A stretch of DNA of 37,540 bases from a virus. A program made the position numbers and the translations under genes. How positions within the stretch are numbered: the first letter of the stretch is position 1; every line of letters starts with the position of its first letter. Shown here piece after piece: positions 25,206 through 33,750 of this stretch. The stretch spans positions 1-37,540 of the IMG/VR virus record IMGVR_UViG_3300025070_000098. One strand, written 5' to 3'. The notes under the pieces were generated by a model. The model was not told where the DNA came from. It saw only the letters and a list, made by a program, of their open reading frames with translations, and did not search any database.

Positions 25206-27089
25206 TTATCTCCTTATATATCTAGTCGGACCAGGAATAATGATCGGTTGTGTATTATTAATAATGATTACATCAGTCATACCTTCACCATCAAATGTTT
25301 GTGTTAGTTGCTCAGATCTTCTTAATCCATCACCTTTTCCGCTAGAGAATTGAAATGATGACATATTTCTGTTTCCACCATTACCAGCACCAGTTATTAC
25401 AGGTCCCTGATGTGTATTAGTTGAACCTGCAGATGATGAAGTAGATTTAGCTGTGCCGGTTGCTAATCCATTAGCAAACCACTTCAATGTGGCATTACCT
25501 GCCATAAAACCAATACCATTTACATGCAATGAAATGTGTGGATAAACACCATTAGTATTAGATACCGATCTTCCAGATGCACCCTGATATCCTAATAATG
25601 TTCCTTTTGGAATTTTCTCGCCATCTGCGGTTCCTTTATATGGAAGATCCCTAAAGTGTCCCATCACGACTTCATGCTGCTTACCATCTTTTTCAAAAAA
25701 GTAAGCACCATAGTATCCAAATCCGCTACCTGCAGGACCCAACACATTAGAAGTTCCTTGCAATCCAACAGCAGGATTTCCATCAGTTCCAGTTGTTTTA
25801 TAAACCATATCTACTGGAGCATAAATTGGTGTTCCAATTCCACCAGGAAGGTTCATGTTTAGACCAGTTTGTTCTCCATCTGGATCGCCAGCAGGTCCAA
25901 TATACGTTCCAGATGCATAACTACCATTTTGAGTAGTAGATTGTGTAGTGGTAGGTGGTGTAGTGGTGGTAGATGGTGTAGTAGTGGTAGGATTATCTTT
26001 TTTATCTTTATCGTTTTTATTCAACTCTGTGAAATTTTTAACTAACTCTTTAAAAGATTCATTATTTTTTTGTTGAGTTTCAATTATCATACTCTGATTG
26101 TTTGCATTATTTTTGGCATCAGAAAATGATTTAACTCCTATTTTTGCTTTTTTTGCTGTTGGACTTTCGGGTGAAGAAGAAGCAGTTCCACCTTTAGAGT
26201 ATCCTTCAACACCTGCATCTCTTAATTTTTCTACTACAGATGCAAAATTACTACCAGAGATAGACTCATACCTATTAATAAACTCTTCGGTAGGTATTTC
26301 AGTTCCACTAGTATCCGTTGTTTTTACCGCCAAAGTTGATCCAATTCCAAAGAGACCACCAGTTTTTACTTTTTGATATGATCCGATACCAGGAATAACA
26401 ACTCTTTGAGTTGGTTCTTTGGACATTTTTGCTTGAATTAATGATTTTCCTGCCTCTACAAAATCAATTCTACTTATTTCTTGCTTTTTGATAGCATATG
26501 CAACATCATTCCTAACCTCCTCAGATGATTTTGGTTGAAATTTTAGTGCTTTATCAAGATCCGATTCCACACTTTTCAAATCTTTCTCAATATTTTTATT
26601 GAGACCCAAAAGTTTATCAATAGAATCAGTGAGTTCACTTCTATTTTTTTCCATCTCTGCTCTTTTTGATGGGTTAAAAAAGTTTACAATATTTTTAAAT
26701 GTAGGAACAATAAATTCTATTGACTTGAAGAATACTTCAAAAATTTTAGATATCCATTGATTATCTTCTATAAATTTTTCAATACCTTTAATTAATCGTG
26801 GTGCATTATTTACTGCAAAACCTAATAAAACTAAACTAAGAAATTCTTTTATTTTATCAAAAAATCCCATTACTGGTGCTGCAATTGCCTTAGCAGCATT
26901 ACCAATTTTACTTGATTGAGATTTTTTACCCTCTACAAAGTTTTCTTTTTGTATTTTTTGTTGTTCTTTCTTTTGTTTTAGTAAAAGAGTTTTTTCCTGT
27001 ATACGAATTTTTTTTAGATTCTTATTTCCTCTAATAAGGGTACTTTTGATATTATTGACGTTAAGTTTTAATTGCTTTGTTTCTATCAT
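25206..27089 (-). CDS. Tape-measure-like protein with degenerate M23 peptidase fold
   Basis: A 627-residue protein. Residues 1-50 are a basic coiled coil. A hydrophobic segment (FFDKIKEFLSLVLLGFAVNN, 76-95) and GYSKGG (296-301) are shared with the adjacent 713-residue protein. After a Thr/Pro linker (367-385), residues about 398-545 resemble an M23/LytM domain: GIGTPIYAPVDMVY, MGHFRDL, GEKIPKGTLLGYQGASGRS and PHISLHV. The metal ligands are mostly lost: the HxxxD motif reads Q407-T-G-L-N411 and the HxH reads H518-I-S520. The C-terminus has INNTQP like its neighbour. It probably belongs to the tail hub or tape measure (gp29 role) rather than acting as an active hydrolase. Confidence 0.7.
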   Translation of the reverse strand: MIETKQLKLNVNNIKSTLIRGNKNLKKIRIQEKTLLLKQKKEQQKIQKENFVEGKKSQSSKIGNAAKAIAAPVMGFFDKIKEFLSLVLLGFAVNNAPRLIKGIEKFIEDNQWISKIFEVFFKSIEFIVPTFKNIVNFFNPSKRAEMEKNRSELTDSIDKLLGLNKNIEKDLKSVESDLDKALKFQPKSSEEVRNDVAYAIKKQEISRIDFVEAGKSLIQAKMSKEPTQRVVIPGIGSYQKVKTGGLFGIGSTLAVKTTDTSGTEIPTEEFINRYESISGSNFASVVEKLRDAGVEGYSKGGTASSSPESPTAKKAKIGVKSFSDAKNNANNQSMIIETQQKNNESFKELVKNFTELNKNDKDKKDNPTTTTPSTTTTPPTTTQSTTQNGSYASGTYIGPAGDPDGEQTGLNMNLPGGIGTPIYAPVDMVYKTTGTDGNPAVGLQGTSNVLGPAGSGFGYYGAYFFEKDGKQHEVVMGHFRDLPYKGTADGEKIPKGTLLGYQGASGRSVSNTNGVYPHISLHVNGIGFMAGNATLKWFANGLATGTAKSTSSSAGSTNTHQGPVITGAGNGGNRNMSSFQFSSGKGDGLRRSEQLTQTFDGEGMTDVIIINNTQPIIIPGPTRYIRR

Positions 27090-27100
27090 TTTTTTAATAC

Positions 27101-29242
27101 CTATACATCAATACCATAATTCACATACGAATTCATAATATATGGATTACTAGAATCTGTTGATGAAATATTGATACTTGTCTGCGATCTTTCTGTTGAT
27201 TCAGTCTCAATTGGTTCTGGAGATTGATTAGCTAAAGTTATTCCTGGTTGAGTATTATTAATGACACTTACCTGTGAAGTTCCTCCACCATTTCTTGAAG
27301 CACCCCTATAACCTCCAATATCGGGAGAAGGTTTAGGCACAACTACTATAGGTGGCACAGATGTTATTGGTGATTCTCCAGGTGGGTTATTTGAATCAAA
27401 TTCAATTACCGGGAATTGAATTGGTCTACTTGGTCCAGATTTACGTTCTCCTCCATTACCATTACCACCTGGAGTATTCTGTGCCGCTTCTCGTGTTCTC
27501 TTTTCAAGTTCTTTTAACTTGTCTTTTTTTCTTTCGTTAAGTATTTTTATTATTTCATCATTAAATAATTTAATTGTACCTTCAAATTTTTCATTCACTT
27601 CTTCCTGAAGAATATTATTTTCATTCTGTTTTCTAATTGCAGTTGTAAAAGAATTCCACATTCTACCTGCATTATCATTAATATCTTTCAAAAGTGGTCG
27701 GAAAAGATTTGATGATGATGTACGAATAACTTCTTCACCTGGTGCAAGAAGTGCTTTTACCGTATCTTTATTTCCAGATCCAGTTCCACTTACGGTTCCT
27801 TTAACACGTTTAAAAACTGAACCGCCTTTAGAATAACCTCGGACTTCTTTAGCATAATCTGGTAGATCAATTCCATCTGCCAGATTACTATATCCAAGTA
27901 CCTTAAGGCGCTGTAAATTCTTTGTAACTTTGAATTCAGATAATGTCCTACCACCACCCTTTAAAATTTTATCTGTTAAATGTAAAGGTGATTGTTGAAA
28001 ATCTAATTCTTTTTTGATTTCTGCAATTAATCTCCCAGATTTTTCTTCTTTTTTTTCTTGTGAAGCATTTGCCCAATATTCTGCAAATCCTTTGTCTTGG
28101 GATTCTTCAATTCTATCAAACGTATAGTCTATTGCAAACTGTCCAGAAAGATCAGCAACAACTCCAATACCCATCCCTGCCAAACCGACAGCAAGACTTT
28201 TTAAGTTTGCAGGATTTAAAAGATTTTTCATTATTCCAGGATTGATTCCAGGATTGGGATTAACCTTAGGTGTGATACCTTGTCCTGGTTTTGGTATAGA
28301 TGGTCCCCTACCAGAAGTAGTCCCTGCTAATTGAGATTGAAAAGGTTTCCCAGTAGTAGGATTAATAATTGATCCATCACTTCCCGGTAATACCGGTTTT
28401 ATAGGACGAGGAATAGATTTTGGTGGTTTTGGTTTTGGTACTGATGCTGGTGGTGCTGGTGCTGGTGGTGCTGGTGCTGGTGGTTTTGGTCCTTTACCAA
28501 GTATCCTTGCAGCAACTGCAACAAGTTTTGCTCCTATAGCATATAATAATGTTCCAAATCCAATAAAACCAACGATGGATTGTATTAACTTAATACCAAC
28601 AAGAGTTACTAGTATTTCTTTCCAATAAGTTTTTAAAAACGCAAATATCTCTACAATTTTTTCTCTATTTTTTTCATCTTTTAAAAATTCCCACAAATTA
28701 TTGACGACAAAACCAACTCCAACTAGTGTGAGAAAATCTAAAATTTTATCAAAAATACCTTTAATAGGTTGCAGTGCTTTTTTACCAAACTCTGCTATTG
28801 GTTTTAATAAACCTTTTCCCTTTTCTACAAATTTTTCCTTTTCACCTAATTTTTTTGTTCTTATCTTTTTCTTTTCTGTAGCAAGTTTATCTTTTCTTTC
28901 TTCTATTCTTGCAGCAAAATCTAATGCAAGTTGTTTTTGAATTTCTACAAGAATTGAATTAGTTTCTGCAAGTTCAGATCCTTTCGATTTTTCTGGTTTT
29001 AAAACTATTTTATCAACAATTTTTAAAGTATTCGTTGATATAACTGGTTTTTCAACAGTCTTTAAAGATTCTGCTGTGATAATTGAAATTCCAAGTCCTT
29101 TAACAAAGGACATTTTGGATGTTTTTAATTTTGGTCCTTTAACAACAGAATCAATTTTTTGACTAGAGGAATTCAATGGGGAAGAATTTTTCCCCATTTT
29201 TGGAAGTGATGGTGCTTTATAAATTTGAGATTGTATTGCCAC
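27101..29242 (-). CDS. Tape-measure-like hub protein, gp29-like position
   Basis: A 713-residue protein with a GTG start. It has a long charged coiled coil (about 85-145), hydrophobic segments (IFDKILDFLTLVGVGFVVNN at 163-182, and 206-246), a Pro/Lys/Ala linker (251-290) and the segment GYSKGGSVF ... GNKDTVKALLAPGEEVI (469-506), the hallmark found near the end of many tape-measure proteins. The last part is Pro/Ser-rich and ends with SVINNTQPG. Tape measures set tail length and are ejected with the DNA. It and the 627-residue gene share an order of motifs and are probably diverged duplicates. It starts directly after the stop of the upstream small gene. Confidence 0.7.
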   Translation of the reverse strand: MAIQSQIYKAPSLPKMGKNSSPLNSSSQKIDSVVKGPKLKTSKMSFVKGLGISIITAESLKTVEKPVISTNTLKIVDKIVLKPEKSKGSELAETNSILVEIQKQLALDFAARIEERKDKLATEKKKIRTKKLGEKEKFVEKGKGLLKPIAEFGKKALQPIKGIFDKILDFLTLVGVGFVVNNLWEFLKDEKNREKIVEIFAFLKTYWKEILVTLVGIKLIQSIVGFIGFGTLLYAIGAKLVAVAARILGKGPKPPAPAPPAPAPPASVPKPKPPKSIPRPIKPVLPGSDGSIINPTTGKPFQSQLAGTTSGRGPSIPKPGQGITPKVNPNPGINPGIMKNLLNPANLKSLAVGLAGMGIGVVADLSGQFAIDYTFDRIEESQDKGFAEYWANASQEKKEEKSGRLIAEIKKELDFQQSPLHLTDKILKGGGRTLSEFKVTKNLQRLKVLGYSNLADGIDLPDYAKEVRGYSKGGSVFKRVKGTVSGTGSGNKDTVKALLAPGEEVIRTSSSNLFRPLLKDINDNAGRMWNSFTTAIRKQNENNILQEEVNEKFEGTIKLFNDEIIKILNERKKDKLKELEKRTREAAQNTPGGNGNGGERKSGPSRPIQFPVIEFDSNNPPGESPITSVPPIVVVPKPSPDIGGYRGASRNGGGTSQVSVINNTQPGITLANQSPEPIETESTERSQTSINISSTDSSNPYIMNSYVNYGIDV

Positions 29243-29416
29243 TTACTTATTCTGCTGTGCTTTTAGGTTTTCTTCTTCAATATGCTGTTGAAGTAATGTC
29301 ACATATACTTCCCGCTCCCACGGAATCATATTTTCAAGTTCTGTTAATGAGTATTTATGATATTGAAGTAAGGCAAAATTTGTCTTGTAATATACTTCAA
29401 GACTAGTATGCGACAT
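29243..29416 (-). CDS. Small hub-region protein, 57 aa
   Basis: A 57-residue helical protein beginning MSHTSLEVYYKTNFALLQYH, with IPWEREVYVTLLQQHIEEEN in the middle and a polar end. It lies between gp26 and the tape-measure-like gene, starting two bases after the gp26 stop and ending right before the next GTG. In phage tails this position often holds a hub-assembly protein or a tape-measure chaperone; in T4 gene 51 follows 26. A gp51-like role is a guess based on position only. Confidence 0.65.
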   Translation of the reverse strand: MSHTSLEVYYKTNFALLQYHKYSLTELENMIPWEREVYVTLLQQHIEEENLKAQQNK

Positions 29417-29418
29417 GC

Positions 29419-30141
29419 TTAACTGAAAAAAGATGCTAATCCCTCAAGTGTTATCTCATTAGTCTTCTTAGTATTTGGATTTTTAACTTTAACAACATGA
29501 GAAAGTTTAGGCATTGATGTAAAGAAATTCTCAATTTCTTTAAACTGCTTTGTGCTCATTTGATCTACAAAATCATGCATTTCCTGTTTAGTGCAGTCAG
29601 AAGAAGACCAACATTCATCTTGATTGTAAACCATTTCAATACAAGAACTAATCATATCGAGAGATTGGTCCACACCATTTAGATTATTTTCAACTTCAAA
29701 ATTATTTTCAATAAACTGATCTATAGATGGATACTTCATCTTCATAGAGAGTGAATCATCCAGTTTAATAATATTATTATGGTCTTTATTTTTTAAAACT
29801 TTAATCAAATCAATGTCAATTTCCGTCTGAACTTGTGTTTCTTCATCATCTGGACATGTCACATTAACTTCAATTGTTTCACCGACAGACTTTCCACGGA
29901 TATTTAAGAATAAGTATTCAATATCAAATGTGGCGAGATCAGCAACTTTTACACCTTTAGAGAGAATACATTCAGATAAAATATCAATGATAGCGTTTGT
30001 AATTTGCTTCATATCTTCTGATTCTAGTGCCATTACTAGGATCTTTTCTTCCTTTACTAGAAAAGGTCGATATCTAATTTTTTTCCCAGTTGAAGGAATC
30101 TCCAATTCATATGTTGGAGTACTAATTTTTGGTAAAGGCAT
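29419..30141 (-). CDS. 26: Baseplate hub subunit gp26-like
   Basis: A 240-residue protein beginning MPLPKISTPTYELEIPSTGK. It has the features of the T4 gp26 family: an opening beta strand pair (YELEIPSTGKKIRYRPF), the helix VKEEKILVMALES, then FDIEYLFLNIRGKSVGE, an acidic middle and a C-terminal helical part with FKEIENFFTSMPKL. The family is a tail hub component (about 208 residues in T4). The ATG at 30141 is chosen over a TTG at 30150. A late-type motif lies 27 bases upstream. Confidence 0.75.
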   Translation of the reverse strand: MPLPKISTPTYELEIPSTGKKIRYRPFLVKEEKILVMALESEDMKQITNAIIDILSECILSKGVKVADLATFDIEYLFLNIRGKSVGETIEVNVTCPDDEETQVQTEIDIDLIKVLKNKDHNNIIKLDDSLSMKMKYPSIDQFIENNFEVENNLNGVDQSLDMISSCIEMVYNQDECWSSSDCTKQEMHDFVDQMSTKQFKEIENFFTSMPKLSHVVKVKNPNTKKTNEITLEGLASFFS

Positions 30142-30167
30142 AATCTGCAATACAATTCAGTTATTTT

Positions 30168-30176
30168 TATTTATTA
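30168..30176 (-). promoter_or_regulatory. Late-type promoter motif before gp26
   Basis: The minus strand reads TAATAAATA, 27 bases before the chosen ATG of the gp26-like gene, in the short gap after the upstream gene. Confidence 0.6.
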
Positions 30177-30179
30177 TGG

Positions 30180-31031
30180 TTATCCAGATACACCAGTTGG
30201 TTTACCATCAGGACCATAAATGAATGAACCAATACCATTATAATTAGGATTATTTTGTGCTTGAACTATAGCATCCTGTGCAAGACCAAGTTGTAAATCT
30301 GCTTGTTGTTGTTCTGTATATACTACAGGAGTAATATTCTGTCTCCAAACTCTATACCTATCATAATACATGGTAACAGTTATTTTACTTACTTCAGAAT
30401 CTCCATATTGAAGTGGTATTGAAGATACTGATTTAGGGAACGCATCAATTAATTGATATGTAATTTGAGTTGACCCTGCTACATTATAATTTTTTTCAAA
30501 TTTTGTTATATACACTCCACTGGCATTTTTATAAAATTTTGGATACTGAAATCTACGGTAATAATTACTAGTAATTTGTTCATTATATAAACTTGGTTCT
30601 CTCAATTCAGCACTATTACCACCAGAAACGAAATTCATCCATGCTTCAAAAAACATTAGGACTTTATAATCTCTATCAACATAAAATGAAAAATCTATAT
30701 CAGTATTAATTCTAGTATGAGCAAACTCTTGAACAATACCTTGAAAATTATCTTTTACTTCCCCAGTAGCATATGTTGATGATGGCAAAGTTGCATTTGC
30801 ACAAGAAAATGATAAAAGTTTTTTAAAATCATTATCCCAATTAAAACCATAAATTGGTGATAATGATGGAATCTTAAGGTGCTCTACAAAAGGTTGTTTT
30901 CCAGATGTATCAGTTCCCCATCCATTTTCAATATAAACTTGATATAAATTACTCCGCGCAAATCCACCCTGCCCTAATGTTGATTGAACATTTTGAGAAG
31001 TGAGGGTTTGTATATTTGGTATATTAGGCAT
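30180..31031 (-). CDS. Tail tube fold protein, likely tube initiator gp54-like
   Basis: A 283-residue protein with the segments of the myovirus tail-tube fold: SPIYGFNWDNDFKKLLSFSC, ATLPSSTYATGEVK, FAHTRINTDIDFSFYVDRDY, a helix KVLMFFEAWMNFV, then YQLIDAFPKSVSSIPLQYGD and SKITVTMYYDRYRVW. This fits the gp19/gp54 group. The start next to the baseplate genes and a length greater than the T4 tube protein (163 residues) favour gp54, the baseplate-tail tube initiator. It is the first minus-strand gene of the divergent pair with gp4. A plain tube paralogue cannot be excluded. Confidence 0.65.
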   Translation of the reverse strand: MPNIPNIQTLTSQNVQSTLGQGGFARSNLYQVYIENGWGTDTSGKQPFVEHLKIPSLSPIYGFNWDNDFKKLLSFSCANATLPSSTYATGEVKDNFQGIVQEFAHTRINTDIDFSFYVDRDYKVLMFFEAWMNFVSGGNSAELREPSLYNEQITSNYYRRFQYPKFYKNASGVYITKFEKNYNVAGSTQITYQLIDAFPKSVSSIPLQYGDSEVSKITVTMYYDRYRVWRQNITPVVYTEQQQADLQLGLAQDAIVQAQNNPNYNGIGSFIYGPDGKPTGVSG

Positions 31032-31033
31032 TT

Positions 31034-31040
31034 CTAAATA
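31034..31040 (+). promoter_or_regulatory. Late-type promoter motif of the gp4-gp53 block (plus)
   Basis: CTAAATA on the plus strand lies 30 bases before the ATG of gp4. It faces a minus-strand copy of the same seven bases at 31064-31070. Confidence 0.6.
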
Positions 31041-31063
31041 TTAATACAGCCTTTGTTATTAGT

Positions 31064-31070
31064 TATTTAG
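31064..31070 (-). promoter_or_regulatory. Late-type promoter motif of the minus-strand tail block
   Basis: The minus strand reads CTAAATA (then AC), 32 bases before the ATG at 31031. With the plus-strand copy it forms a near-symmetrical divergent promoter. Confidence 0.6.
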
Positions 31071-31508
31071 ATGTCATATAAGGGAAAATTCCAACCATCA
31101 TATCCTCAAAAATATAAGGGAAATATTTCAACTATCATCTATCGTTCCCTTTGGGAAAGAAAGTTTATGGTATATTGTGATTTGAATGAAAATATTATTG
31201 AATGGGGATCTGAAGAAATTGCTCTTCCATATCGATCTCCACTAGATAATAGAGTGCATCGATACTTTCCAGATTTTTATATTAAAGTTAAAGAAAACAC
31301 TGGTGTAATAAAGAAGTATCTAATTGAAATAAAACCAAAAAAACAAACTGTAGAACCAAAAATTCAAAAAAGAAAAACAAAGTCATACATCTATGAAGTT
31401 ACAGAGTATGCAAAGAATATGGCAAAATGGAGAGCAGCAGAAGAGTTTTGTAAAGATAGAATGTGGGAATTTAAAGTTTTAACCGAAGATGAACTAGGTA
31501 TCCGCTAA
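31071..31508 (+). CDS. 4: Head completion protein gp4 (TnsA-like nuclease fold)
   Basis: A 145-residue protein close to the T4 gp4 length of about 150. It shows a TnsA-like PD-(D/E)XK core: E29 in SLWERKF, D68 in YFPDFYI and E86-x-K88 in YLIEIKPKK, followed by a basic region and a helix (YAKNMAKWRAAEEFCKDRMW). T4 gp4 finishes filled heads before tail joining and may trim DNA ends. It starts the plus-strand block, one base after the divergent promoter pair, so the mRNA leader must be short; the ATG follows immediately on the minus-strand motif. Confidence 0.85.
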   Translation: MSYKGKFQPSYPQKYKGNISTIIYRSLWERKFMVYCDLNENIIEWGSEEIALPYRSPLDNRVHRYFPDFYIKVKENTGVIKKYLIEIKPKKQTVEPKIQKRKTKSYIYEVTEYAKNMAKWRAAEEFCKDRMWEFKVLTEDELGIR

Positions 31509-31879
31509 TGGCAAATCCAACAGACGATAAATCAAATCGTATTCGTTCTGTAATAGATAACGTTATTGGGATGGAAGATCCTGATGATTTAATGATTGAA
31601 TTGATGTCAGTATTAGAAGAAGGGGGCAAGATACCAGAGTCTGGAAAATACTATGTTTTTGTGTATAAACCCAAAACTCCTAACATCAGATATGATCAGA
31701 ATCCTTTAGTAGCAGTTACTGATATATTCTCGTGGGGATTTAGAGGCATTAACTATCATTGGGGTAAAGTGCGCCAATATACTTGGAATGAAATTATTGG
31801 ACAGATTTATGAAATATCATCAAACGAACTTGCAGATGCACGAGAGATACCTTTTGGGAAATTCCGTCTAAATAGTTGA
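31508..31879 (+). CDS. Conserved hypothetical protein after gp4
   Basis: A 123-residue protein with an acidic helical N-terminus (residues 1-45) and an aromatic C-terminal part: YYVFVYKPKTPNIRYDQNPL, VAVTDIFSWGFRGINYHWGK and VRQYTWNEIIGQIYEI. Similar short proteins follow gp4 in related phages as far as I recall, but no function is known. The ATG overlaps the stop of gp4 by one base (TAATG). A virion or head-completion role is inferred from context. Confidence 0.7.
   Translation: MANPTDDKSNRIRSVIDNVIGMEDPDDLMIELMSVLEEGGKIPESGKYYVFVYKPKTPNIRYDQNPLVAVTDIFSWGFRGINYHWGKVRQYTWNEIIGQIYEISSNELADAREIPFGKFRLNS
31868..31874 (+). promoter_or_regulatory. Late-type promoter motif before gp48
   Basis: CTAAATA on the plus strand, overlapping the end of the preceding gene and ending 29 bases before the ATG of gp48. 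Sequence and spacing are the same as for the gp4 promoter. Confidence 0.55.
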
Positions 31880-31903
31880 TAATAGACTAATTGGATATAT
31901 TAG

Positions 31904-32971
31904 ATGTCAGAAGCACATAGGATTCCTACCGCTATATTAAGATATCCATATGAGGCAATAACAGAAACAACTGATTTTTTACAGTTGTCTATTTTTAGAT
32001 ATGATACTAATGCAAATGGTGGTTCTAATACACTAGTTGCAACCGATACAACTAATAAAAATCCATTTTCTACTTTAAATATTGCTAAATCAAATATATC
32101 TAAATCTAAGGTGCTGACTGAAGGCGGTGTAATTGCTTTACCGATGCCATCCAATATTCAAGATTCTAATGCAGTTTCTTATGAATCTGGTGAGATGAAT
32201 AATATTACCGCAGCAGGACTTAAAGCTTTCAATGACGCGACTGCAGTAATTCCTTCGGCAGGAGAGGGTGGAGTAGCGGCAGCAATGCAGAAAGGGGGTG
32301 AACAAATATTGAAAGGAGGTGCAGATTTTCTCAGATCACCTGCGGTTGCAGATAGTCGGGAATTGATTATGAAAGCATTATCTGCACAAGCAGTTAATAT
32401 TTTTGGTGCTAATGTGAGTGTAAATCAGTTACTTGCAAGAAGTGGAGGTAAAATCCTCAATCCAAATATGGAGTTACTGTTTAACAATGTAACTTTGAGA
32501 ACTTTTAGATTTTCTTTTAAAATGACTCCACGAGATGAAAATGAGGCCACATCTATCAAGTCTATTATTAGAACTCTAAAAAGAAATATGGCAGCAAAAA
32601 ATAAAGAGTTATTTCTAGAAACACCAAATATTTTTGAACTTCAATATAAAAAAGGAAATAGACCTCATCCATTCTTAAACTTATTTCAACCATGTGCCCT
32701 TAGTGACATGAGTGTAAATTATACTGGTGAAAATGTTTATGCAACATATGCAGATGGAACACCAATTTCTATGATTATGACTCTAACATTCAAAGAATTA
32801 TTTCCAATCTATCAAGGAGATTATGGAGAATATGATGCGGATACTATGACGTGGAAGGGTGGAAAAGCATCTTTTAATGGTAAAACAGGTGGAAACTTCC
32901 AAGATACCGATCTAATTTATGGTGTTACTGGTGACACCCAAAACGACAATGTTCAAGGAGTAGGATTATAA
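31904..32971 (+). CDS. 48: Baseplate tail tube cap gp48-like
   Basis: A 355-residue protein, close to the T4 gp48 length of 364. The N-terminus ILRYPYEAITETTDFLQLSI is typical of the cyanophage gp48 proteins that I recall; residues about 185-230 (NPNMELLFNNVTLRTFRFSF, then KMTPRDENEATSIKSIIRTL) and the end (MIMTLTFKELFPIYQGDY) match a tail-tube fold. In T4 gp48 caps the baseplate and starts tube assembly together with gp54. It precedes gp53 with a one-base gap. Confidence 0.8.
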   Translation: MSEAHRIPTAILRYPYEAITETTDFLQLSIFRYDTNANGGSNTLVATDTTNKNPFSTLNIAKSNISKSKVLTEGGVIALPMPSNIQDSNAVSYESGEMNNITAAGLKAFNDATAVIPSAGEGGVAAAMQKGGEQILKGGADFLRSPAVADSRELIMKALSAQAVNIFGANVSVNQLLARSGGKILNPNMELLFNNVTLRTFRFSFKMTPRDENEATSIKSIIRTLKRNMAAKNKELFLETPNIFELQYKKGNRPHPFLNLFQPCALSDMSVNYTGENVYATYADGTPISMIMTLTFKELFPIYQGDYGEYDADTMTWKGGKASFNGKTGGNFQDTDLIYGVTGDTQNDNVQGVGL

Positions 32972-32972
32972 A

Positions 32973-33677
32973 ATGGGATATTTCAGAGAACTACCGAATT
33001 TTGAATATCTTTCACCTCTTTCTGACCGCAACTCAGCATCAGAATATATTGAGGCAAAAAATTTATTTAAAAGAGTAAAACTTAGAGAAGATTTTTATAA
33101 TTCAATAACTAATTTTGAAAAATATTATATCAAAGGTAATGCAAGACCAGATCAAGTTGCAAACGATTTATATGGATCATCAGATCTTGATTGGGTTGTT
33201 TTGATTAGTGCAAATATTGTTAATGTAAGAAATCAATGGCCATTGAGCACAAATGATTTATATGAGTATGCAAAAGATACTTACGGTGATACTCTCACGC
33301 ATACTAGATATTATGAAACTATAGAAGTAAAAGATAGTAAAGGAAGAACAATTCTTCCCAAGGGACAAATTGTTGATTATAACTTTAAATCACCAAAACC
33401 AAAAATTGATACCGCAGTAACATCATCTTATGTGCAATATTGGGATAGTGGATTAGATTCTGCGGTTACTAAAACAAATATAACAAAATCGATTACAAAT
33501 TTTGATTATGAAACAGATTTGAACAATGAGAAAAGAGGAATTTTTGTACTACGTCCAAGTTATCTACAATCATTCTTAATAGATCATAGAAGAATTATGG
33601 GGTATAAAAAATCTTCTAGTCAGTATATTAATTCCAAGACTAAGAGATCAGAAAATATTAGAGTTAAATCACCATAA
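32973..33677 (+). CDS. 53: Baseplate wedge subunit gp53
   Basis: A 234-residue protein with the marks of T4 gp53: GYFRELPNFEYLSPL at the start, then IKGNARPDQVANDLYGSSDL, DWVVLISANIVNVRNQWPLS and NDLYEYAKDTYG, the LysM-like segment common to this family. T4 gp53 is 196 residues; it locks the wedges around the hub. It is the last plus-strand gene. GGAG lies 15 bases before the ATG, at the end of gp48. Confidence 0.85.
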   Translation: MGYFRELPNFEYLSPLSDRNSASEYIEAKNLFKRVKLREDFYNSITNFEKYYIKGNARPDQVANDLYGSSDLDWVVLISANIVNVRNQWPLSTNDLYEYAKDTYGDTLTHTRYYETIEVKDSKGRTILPKGQIVDYNFKSPKPKIDTAVTSSYVQYWDSGLDSAVTKTNITKSITNFDYETDLNNEKRGIFVLRPSYLQSFLIDHRRIMGYKKSSSQYINSKTKRSENIRVKSP

Positions 33678-33681
33678 GACA

Positions 33682-33710
33682 TAAAAAAACCGCAGAAGTA
33701 AATCTGCGGT
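33682..33710 (-). terminator. Rho-independent terminator of gp32 (minus strand)
   Basis: An eight-base-pair stem (ACCGCAGA with TCTGCGGT) and a six-base loop; on the minus strand it is followed by seven T. It lies 38 bases after the gp32 stop and ends that transcript before it runs into gp53. Confidence 0.9.
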
Positions 33711-33714
33711 ATAG

Positions 33715-33750
33715 AATTTGATTACACTGTTATTCTACAATCAAATTTTA
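33715..33750 (+). terminator. Possible terminator of gp53 (plus strand)
   Basis: AATTTGATT and AATCAAATT form a nine-base-pair stem with a 15-base loop, followed on the plus strand by TTTA. It is AT-rich, so weaker than its neighbour. It overlaps the gp32 stop codon. Together the two hairpins separate converging operons. Confidence 0.5.

Noticed and set aside
31900-32154. Minus-strand open frame opposite gp48
   Set aside because: Lies antisense to the gp48 N-terminus, which has family motifs; no start signal.
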